A stretch of DNA of 64,000 bases from Isoetes taiwanensis (lineage: Eukaryota; Streptophyta; Lycopodiopsida; Isoetales; Isoetaceae), in NCBI GenBank assembly GCA_021234155.1, contig JAJEKV010000483.1, forward strand, positions 1-64,000, read 5' to 3'. Within the stretch, counting starts at the first letter, position 1. Each line of letters opens with the position of its first letter. The translations under genes were made by a program, and so were the position numbers. The notes beneath the pieces are model-generated. The model was not told the origin of the DNA. It ran no database searches and saw only the letters and a program-made list of their open reading frames with translations. Below are positions 57,271 to 64,000 of this stretch, one piece after another.

Positions 57271-57750
57271 ATGGAACGATTAATTGGTGTTTAATCTAGC
57301 TATGGACATCCGTAGAAAGTATTAGAACTATATAAGATGTGTAATCAAGGACCCAAGTCGATGAGGTCATATTTGTTAAAATTGTTGAGGCATGCACTAA
57401 AACCGAGCTTAACTCAAGGGAACCTGAAGGACACAAAATGTGCTTGCAACATAGTGCCACGTGCAGAATCTTAAAAAATGCTTGATGATTACGACTGCAT
57501 GTGTAAGGGAGCCACCTGCTGGTCACTCTCACTGTGCATGCTCATGGGAAATAGCGTTGAGATCTATTTTTGGGTTTTTTGGAGGTTGTCCATAATATTT
57601 CCATTGCAATTATGTATCAAATGATTGCACTACATGCCTTAATGATTTAAATCTAACTTTGTTGAATATTGCCTCATGCAGGGATGCTTCAAACCGTCTA
57701 TACCATTTTTTTTTTGCCCATGAAATATATGGAGTATCATCTGCTGGTAT

Positions 57751-57984
57751 TTGCTGAAAACTGCTAATATTGGTAATGGAACTGGGGCTCAAGCATCAAG
57801 GCTCCTCAGCTTAAAGGGGAAGATCCTTCCATCACAAAAAATGGGCATCCCAACTTCATCTCAGCTTATGAGAGGTATTAATTTGCTTGAGCATTTATGT
57901 TTATCTAAAAGCAAGATGGAAGGTCTGCTTAGCCATCTCCGTCCCTTCTTATTACTTAAATGTTGCACATGTATCAAACATTAA
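57751..57984 (+). other. unidentified ORF inside the Helitron
   Basis: The open frame contains GNGTGAQASRLLSLKGKILP and SQLMRGINLLEHLCLSKSKM. No domain is recognised. It may be part of a captured exon; confidence that it encodes a protein is low. Confidence 0.2.
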
Positions 57985-59455
57985 GCGTCTTTACCTCATT
58001 AATTTCAGCCCTGTTTTTGCAGATTTAGATCCACATCTATCTGTTCATTCCTTATCATTGGTTTATTTGCCAACACAATGGTGTAGCTTTTTTTGCTACT
58101 AAATGCATGCCGTGTACTAAGAGATTAACAAACATTTGTTCCTATTTCTCCGATTCTTTTTCCGGCCTTCTAACATGTAAATTGTGACCTTATGAACCTA
58201 AAATATCTTGTTTAATTGTTTGGTAATTTGGCATTGAACTCAGTGACATGTAATGGAGTCTTTTGTGTTTGAATAGAACAGACATGCAGGTCTTAACCCT
58301 TAATATGATGGAAAATTTTATGATGCAATAAAGTTATTCAGGCATATTGAGGTAAGCTTCATCAACTTCTTCATTAATGTTTTCTCAGGTGCTTGATAAA
58401 GCATACAAGAAGGGCTAGCCATTAATTAAAGCCAAGGTGTGCATAGCGTATCGGTGATCGCCGCTAATAGCCAGCCTCCTTCTGAATCATCAATTCATGG
58501 TCCTTATCACCAAAACAACAAATAATTCTGTGTACCGCGTTGTTTGGTATTTGGCAGCGAACCTTTTGTATATGTAAGCTTAACAGAAGCATTGGACACT
58601 TAGGACCTAAAAGCATTGGACACTTAGGAACTAAGCCTGCACATATGCCTTTGTGCAAGAGAAACTAGAAGCTTGTTTATTTGTATGCATCTTCTTGCAT
58701 GCACCAGGAAAGCTAGAGACAATGCACAACATTACAAAATCTTTAAGTCATATCTAGCAGCAAGTGGAGGTAAATATAGCATTGATTCTGCTTTTGCCAT
58801 TTCTTTGTTGATTTGTCCATTACAGTTGTTGGGCTTGTTGATAAATGATTGTTTTTTGTTTGATGAAGGAAATATTACCCAATCCTCAACGATACACAAG
58901 CCTTTATCTTTGTCTACTTTTAAACTCTAAACAATGTAACTAATTTTAACCATGAGTTAGAATAATTTCAATTTCGATAGAGTTCAAAATTTAGAATTTA
59001 GAAGTAATCCCAGTCCATTTACTATGTGAGATGATGTTCACTTCATGAAATAATAAATACTTTGATAAAATATTGTTTGTGGAATAGTGGTTTCGTAAAG
59101 ATACTCTAAATGTTTGTCTTGAAAAACAACTAAAAAGGATCTTCAAACAAATGCACATTACATGTGTAGAGCTACAAGACATGTCAAGTGTTCTTGCACT
59201 TCAGATAATTGAAGCCTAAGTACAAAGGACGACTCTTCATAGAAAAGCAAAATAGAAATGCAAATTCTATATTTAAGCAGATTGTTGGAACATGTGGTCA
59301 CTAATATAGATGGCTTGCTCTTTACAAATGTGTTACAACTTTCAACAATGTAATATTTTGACGTATTTTGTCCTCCACTATGTTATGCCTTTATGGTAGT
59401 ATGTGGATAACTCACTAGAGTAACATTATCATGAAACTTGTTGAAAGAAGGAGCT

Positions 59456-59841
59456 TTCTGTAGCGGTGCATTTATTGGCTCCCGACTATGGGTTGGATTC
59501 CAATGGGGTATTGGGCTCGTAGAATGGCTTCTATTTTGCAAGTCGAATACGGAGTGTTCGACTCGTAAATTTGCATGTAAATTATATAAGTCAAATACGC
59601 CCAAAAACTATTATGCGAGTCGAATACCCTTCCAAGGTAAAAAAAAATGTTAAAAGGCGAGTTTGAACTCGAGCAAGGAAGTTGAAAACCGAACGAACTG
59701 ACCATCTACGCCACGCAACGTTATTGCAATAAAATTGATTCTCATATAATCATAAAACATGATTATTATGCGCAGCGTATTCAACTCGCTATTTTTTAGA
59801 ATCCAACTCCCTTAAGGGAGCCAATATCGTTTCTGCAGTGC
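59456..59841. mobile_element. MITE-like inverted-repeat element in the Helitron
   Basis: The left end has CTGTAGCGGTGCATTTATTG, GCTCCCGACTATGGGTTGGA. The right end, complemented, reads CTGCAGAAACGATATTGG, CTCCCTTAAGGGAGTTGGAT. The shared blocks TATTGGCTCCC and GTTGGATTC lie in the same order and form imperfect TIRs of about 40 bp around about 300 bp. The interior repeats GCGAGT(C/T)GAATAC-type motifs in both orientations. The target duplication is not clear. Confidence 0.55.
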
Positions 59842-60819
59842 AATATACATATCTCCTTTATTGTATTGTGCTATGTAGGAATATATGTAATGGGGTATGC
59901 ATGTAGAGGAATAAGTAGATATGGAAAAGGGTTTTCATTGTCAAATGTGGTAGATAAAGGGCTTATGTATGAACCCAAAAACGCAAATGCCATATGCAAA
60001 ATAGGTATAGGTGAATTGCCTGGGCAAATAGAATGATAAAGTATAAGCTCTTCTTTAGGATCAATTAAACATGGCAAGCATCTTTGTGTGCCTTCATTAT
60101 GTAATTGAAGGTTGAAAATACACTTGTTTAGAATGCTAATGTTCCATTTCAGCCTCATCGCTCGAAACAAAGACCTACCTAGGATTATTTTGGAAGCACA
60201 ACAATATGAGAAGATTTTGTGCCCGAACATGCAAAAAGAATGTTATATTGAGCACATGTTGTGTCATGTGGCACAACAAAAAAGATACTTCACAATTTCA
60301 TTCAATTTGGTCGGTATTAGGCATGATTTGGTTCGTCACTTCTATATTAAACATTTTATGGCATTTTTTGGTGCAACAAAATTTGGAGAATCATCTCCAT
60401 GGAAAATCGAGATAAGATCACTTTTCAAGTAGTTGGTCAAGGCACAATTGAATGCATTTGGCTAAATATGTTTTGGTGTGTTTTTGGCTCAACCTCATAT
60501 GTGTAGAAGGTTTTTTTTTGAAACATTAAAAAGAACTATTGGACATTGAAGTTCGATATTATCAGCCAAATCGTTTTGAACATGTGGAAAATGATGAGCA
60601 TAGAACTGATGATCAGTCATTGGCAATCACATTTCAGTATGCTCTTATCATTTAAAAAATGGCAAAAAATGTAGATGGCAAGCCTAAGACATGAAGGGAT
60701 TATGGAATTCTCTGGTGAGGGTTGCGAGCTGCAATAGAGAAGGATGATTGCACACATGTTCTAAGTGGAAACAAATCATAAGCAACCTGATTCGTAACAC
60801 ATGTATAGCAATGCAAACT

Positions 60820-61015
60820 GTAGAAATATAGCGTGATTTATGTTGTGATTTATATTGTTGGACTTGAGATAAAAGCAACACACAATAACATGGCATGAAA
60901 GCTTAAATTCAGAGTGCTCTTTGATGTTGTTGGGATAGAGGTAAAAACATCACAAACAACATCGCATGAAAGCTTAAATTCAGGAGGTTGTTTCTGATTT
61001 GTTAGTTGGATTAAG
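60820..61015. repeat. 70-bp tandem duplication
   Basis: ACATGGCATGAAAGCTTAAA (60889) and ACATCGCATGAAAGCTTAAA (60959) are both followed by TTCAG and lie in units 70 bp apart that also share AACA(A/T)CA-rich and GTTG(G/T) phrases. Confidence 0.7.
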
Positions 61016-61073
61016 AATGAGTGAAAGAGTGCATGCATATGTCACAGAAGACATACTAATACCTATTAGTGCA

Positions 61074-61132
61074 TGGAGGGTATCAGATGTCCCTTCGTAT
61101 GCGTTATTGGAGGGTATCAGATGTCCCTTCGT
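61074..61132. repeat. 32-bp tandem duplication
   Basis: GGAGGGTATCAGATGTCCCT followed by TCGTATGC occurs twice in direct succession near the Helitron 3' end, separated by GTTATT. Confidence 0.85.
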
Positions 61133-61219
61133 ATGCATACTGAAATGTGATTGCCAATGACTGCATCATCAGTTCTATGCTCATCATTTTCCACATCTTC
61201 AATTTATACTTGACAAAAA

Positions 61220-61247
61220 GCCCAGCAACGCTGGGCACTTTTTCTAG
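61220..61247 (+). terminator. Helitron 3' terminal hairpin and CTAG end
   Basis: A 7-bp perfect stem with AAC loop, 7 bases, then CTAG|T. In Helitrons this hairpin marks the end of rolling-circle transfer (established for the family). Confidence 0.85.
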
Positions 61248-62028
61248 TAAGGATATAATCAACGCACTTTGAAACCTTTCTTTGTGTTCATCCTGTTATA
61301 TTAGATCTTGTTTAGATCTAGATAATGCATGGTTATACCCTAGTTACACTATATTTATGTTGATAAAGTAAATTCTTATATAGAGTTAATTAGTATGCAT
61401 CATTTACTATCCTTATGAGACTTATAGATGGGGTTTATTGGAGCACTTTAACCTATATTTTTATTTTGAATTATATACAATAATTTCTTTAGTTAATAAC
61501 GATACTAATATAACATATAAACATCTAAAAAATTCCTTAGACTATAGCTTGTCTAGTTAAGGACTCATTGCGACAAAAATTAAGTCGAAACTTGTAATAA
61601 TAAGAGAGAAATAATTCTTGAACCTCATGCAGCAGTTTTAAGCAAAATAGGGTTTGGCGACTTCAATTGATATCAAATGACAGTGGCCAAACATAGAAAC
61701 ATGCAAATCGACATGTTTTATCATAATATATCAATTAATTTCATATTTAGCAAGGTTTACACACTTTTATGCTAGAAAATTGAAGAATGCAGTTCTAGAG
61801 TGCTGTAAAAACTGCCAAATTCTCCAAAGTTTGAACAATCATATCAATATAAAGGTGAATTTAGTAGTCATGAAATTTTCACAGGTCGTTAAGAATCAAG
61901 TGTAGACTCAAATAGTGGTGGTATATTTTAAAATTAAAATTTCTCTTGTGAGATATATGGGTTCAAGTGGTAGGGGGTATGGTGGACCATTTCTGGTCCA
62001 GAAATGGTTCCCGGGGTCAACTTTAGTG

Positions 62029-62737
62029 TTAAGTACTCAAAGTATGTACTTTGGGAAGTGTCGAAAGTGGTACACCCTAGCAGCTATTACCCTACTGCTT
62101 GTAGATAGTAGCTTAAAGATCCCACCTTTAAAGAAATTGTTGAATGAAGAGAAACTGCTGATGAGAGGCTGATGCAAGAACAATGAATAAGCAGCATCTA
62201 TTAGAACGATCTTATGGTCCCAAAAATGCATGCATCCTCGCCTTGCCCATAGTGGTGATTCAGACTCACTGCAATTATTTGGTCATATATAATATCCATG
62301 TGTTGATGGAAAATTAAGTAATAATAAATGTCTTTTAGAAAATTGTGATAAGCTTTTAAAATCATATCTTTCTCATACAGTGACACGTTATGCTATCAAT
62401 TTTTCTCATAGAACAGACATTGAAAGTCGGGCAGGTGCACTTACAGGTTTTTAACATTGTAACTTTTGAGTCACGGTTACTGGCACGGGATGAGTTTTGC
62501 GCAACTATATTGTCTAGAAAATGATATAAGGAGTACCTTAGGCTTTTCCAAGTTGATCCGCACTCCAATGTCTGGTAAAAAGTGCTTTGTGCGTCTATAT
62601 ACTTGTTGGGGTGTGAGCTAACAGGTCGAAATCATCTGCATATATCAATCGTCTAATGATGCAGTCAGTGAGCCGAGCCCCTCCCCATCCATGCAAGGCA
62701 AGCCATCATTCCACTTGATCAATATATAGTCCAAATA
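62029..62737 (-). mobile_element. R1 repeat, copy 8 continued (end of C, then next A)
   Basis: C resumes with TTAAGTACTCAAAG and passes without a DEF insert into A through GCGCAACTATATTGTCTAG. The YADD box is intact on the minus strand (near 62630). A is cut at 62737 by a LINE fragment and its remainder is at 63401-63525. Confidence 0.65.
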
Positions 62738-63400
62738 TCATAAAGCAGTATGGCAATGGGTATGGGATAAATTGCTCCATCCTAAGCTATCTATTTTATG
62801 GTGGCAGATCACTCATAGATGCGTGCGGGTAAACATTATTGTTCAACGATTTCATCCGGAAGTCTTCGTGATATGCCCTCTTTGCATGAGAGGGATGAGA
62901 CAATTGAGCCTTCGTTTTTCTTATGTCACCATGTTGACTTGCTTGGCGGTGGCTTTTGAGTCTTTTCCATTGTGACTTGAATAGTCGGCAGTCCTATTGT
63001 TGATCCTATCCTAGTTCTTGGGACAAGTTGGCAAAGAGGGCTTTCCACTTAGCATCTGCTTGGATCATCGGTCCATCCTGGAAGAGACGAAATCTCCTCA
63101 TTTTTCAAGGGACGGTCTTTCGCGGACGCAAGTGCTTAGCGATGCTCGTAGTCTCATTGTAAAGGTGTACAAGTGTTCTTCCTTAAAGGATGACGTCAAG
63201 AGTGTCATTTGGGAGCAATATCTTCAGATTCAGACCTACTCATAGCAAACAGTTGTGCTCGTGGTGATATGTATTCTTTGCTTTTCTATGTTATGTATGT
63301 GGTGGGTAGTGTTGCTCTAGTGGACATCTTCTCCACTGGGTTTTGAGTCCTCCATGTACTCTTTGTATTCTTTTGGGTAATAAAGGTCCACGTTCATCAA
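62738..63400 (+). pseudogene. 5'-truncated LINE fragment with zf-RVT
   Basis: The plus strand reads VWDKLLHPKLSILWWQITHR, then ICPLCMRG (CPLC zinc-binding pair), then a frame change to HHVDLL and PILVLGTSWQR, SSVHPGRDE. It is the zf-RVT and C-terminus of the same LINE family as 17730-18260. A poly(A) signal AATAAA lies at 63379-63384, but no A tail and no target duplication are seen. About 12 bp of the R1 target (GCATGGGGGATAT) are missing at the junction. Confidence 0.7.
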
Positions 63401-63530
63401 TGGACATCCCTGCCACACTCCCATATTACTGTTGATAGAGTGGCACGATGGAGGCATATTCGTGACTATTTTATACACTGCATTTTTCAGTTCGTATGGG
63501 ATGCTCAGCTACGAAGAAAGATATTATTTA
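63401..63530 (-). pseudogene. remainder of R1 A block
   Basis: TGGACATCCCTGCCACACTC to GCTACGAAGAAAGATATT continues the A block cut at 62737. The R1 homology ends at about 63530 and the sequence becomes unrelated. Confidence 0.65.
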
Positions 63531-63848
63531 GCAACTATGGGAAAGTATAGAAAAATCAAAAGTACAAAAAAATAAAAATAAAATGAAGTTTAATTTTGTA
63601 ATAGTCAATCTATACCTGGGACGCTTAGGTAACATGTTGATCATTTGGTGGTACTTCCAATATCGGCTTTATTCGAGCGAATTTGAGTTTGGACAATACT
63701 TCCAGACGCAATATTCTTCAACTCTGTGCTTAATGGTGCATGTGAAAGAGCAAGCATTAGAGCATATAATCTAACAAGGGTTATATATATCAAGGAAAAG
63801 CTATAGATAGATAGATTTTAATAGATAGATAGATAGATAGATAGATCA

Positions 63849-63935
<87 letters not shown>

Positions 63936-64000
63936 CATTATTGTCCCTTGTGCCCTGAGGCCCGTGGACTTATGTAGCATGGGCGAGCTCCCTTACGGGC
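63531..64000. other. no gene recognised; GATA microsatellite
   Basis: Apart from the (GATA)n run this is AT-rich sequence with no recognisable coding or mobile feature. Confidence 0.6.
63803..63935. repeat. (GATA)n microsatellite
   Basis: About 30 units of TAGA/GATA, with two short interruptions (TTTTAA near 63817 and CA near 63847). Confidence 0.95.

Larger units (their letters stand above)
53992..61247 (+). mobile_element. Helitron, about 7.2 kb, carrying gene fragments
   Basis: The 3' end is diagnostic: a hairpin GCCCAGC-AAC-GCTGGGC (61220-61236), then ACTTTTTCTAG ending in CTAG at 61247, followed by T. The 5' end lies in A|TCTTCTATCTATCTATATC (first TC at 53992) leading into TATATATAATAATAAAGG, typical of plant Helitron starts; the exact first base is uncertain because the start is expanded as a TATATC microsatellite. 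Flanking DNA on both sides is H copy 2. No Rep/helicase is recognised, so it is non-autonomous. It carries an AIP1 exon and PPR pieces in both orientations. Confidence 0.8.
49517..62028. mobile_element. H element, copy 2, with two later insertions
   Basis: Ends CACTAGAGTTGTCCC (49517) and GTCAACTTTAGTG (to 62028) are diverged versions of the H copy 1 termini, flanked by TTAA (49513-49516, 62029-62032). Uninterrupted C blocks read GATGTTAAGTACTCAAAG, proving a TTAA duplication. H sequence is about 49517-51015, 53575-53990 and 61248-62028; the gaps are a CACTA-type remnant block and a Helitron. Internal TGGTCCA-type motifs recur near 49910, 50270, 50600 and 61990. Confidence 0.75.

Noticed and set aside
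8972-63530. LTR retrotransposon interpretation of the direct repeats
   Set aside because: No TG...CA ends, primer-binding site or polypurine tract were seen, and the RT motifs (GCPxSPMLFGLYID, YADD) are of the non-LTR type.
1-64000. tRNA, rRNA or organelle-derived segments
   Set aside because: None was recognised on either strand by reading; a tRNAscan or organelle BLAST would be decisive but could not be run.

Overview
This is nuclear DNA of a land plant with a large, transposon-filled genome. The evidence is one intact intron-containing tonoplast aquaporin (TIP) gene, fragments of plant gene families (BTB, receptor-like kinase, PLS-type PPR, AIP1), plant-style LINEs with a zf-RVT tail, a Helitron, and an En/Spm-type CACTA terminus. 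I cannot fix the clade. The aquaporin is not a textbook angiosperm TIP1 to TIP5, and the very low gene density would suit a fern or another large-genome lineage, but that is weak inference.

Layout. 1-8970 is the gene-bearing flank: the end of a BTB-domain gene cut by the window edge (minus), a decayed receptor-kinase fragment (minus), the complete three-exon TIP gene (4268-5616, minus) with two ACGTG elements upstream, then AT-rich intergenic DNA with small tandem repeats. From 8972 to 63530 the window is mostly a layered stack of mobile elements. The base layer is a repeat here called R1 (blocks A, A', B, C), carrying on its minus strand a broken reverse transcriptase with GCPISPM and YADD motifs. 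It recurs at least eight times. A second element, DEF (about 1.6 kb, ending in a fold-back with minisatellite arms), sits at the C-A junction of most R1 copies; copies without it preserve the empty site. R1+DEF is amplified as a tandem array of about 3.9-kb units between 35007 and 47946.

Further insertions lie on top. A 5'-truncated plus-strand LINE (11606-18420, 10-11 bp target duplication, A-rich tail) sits in one R1 copy and itself holds a 3.9-kb terminal-inverted-repeat element (12025-15919). Two copies of an undescribed TIR element H (26462-32881 and 49517-62028) have CACTAG ends and a TTAA duplication. One H copy holds the G1 array of hairpin-headed modules (27990-31780). The other holds a CACTA-type remnant and a 7.2-kb Helitron carrying AIP1 and PPR gene pieces. 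A second family of the same modules (G2) lies inside the DEF fold-backs.

Functionally only the aquaporin looks like an active gene. A small two-exon-like ORF at 24327-24623 is a weak candidate. No rRNA, tRNA or CRISPR was recognised. The most unusual material is the G module family (sequence-divergent heads that keep the same hairpin, joined through AAT), its internal nested hairpin with a diverged relic at 7774, and the TTAA-flanked H element. Many copy-to-copy differences fall at CTG/CAG positions, which suggests either CHG-methylation-driven decay or long-read consensus error, so frameshifts in the repeats should be read with caution.
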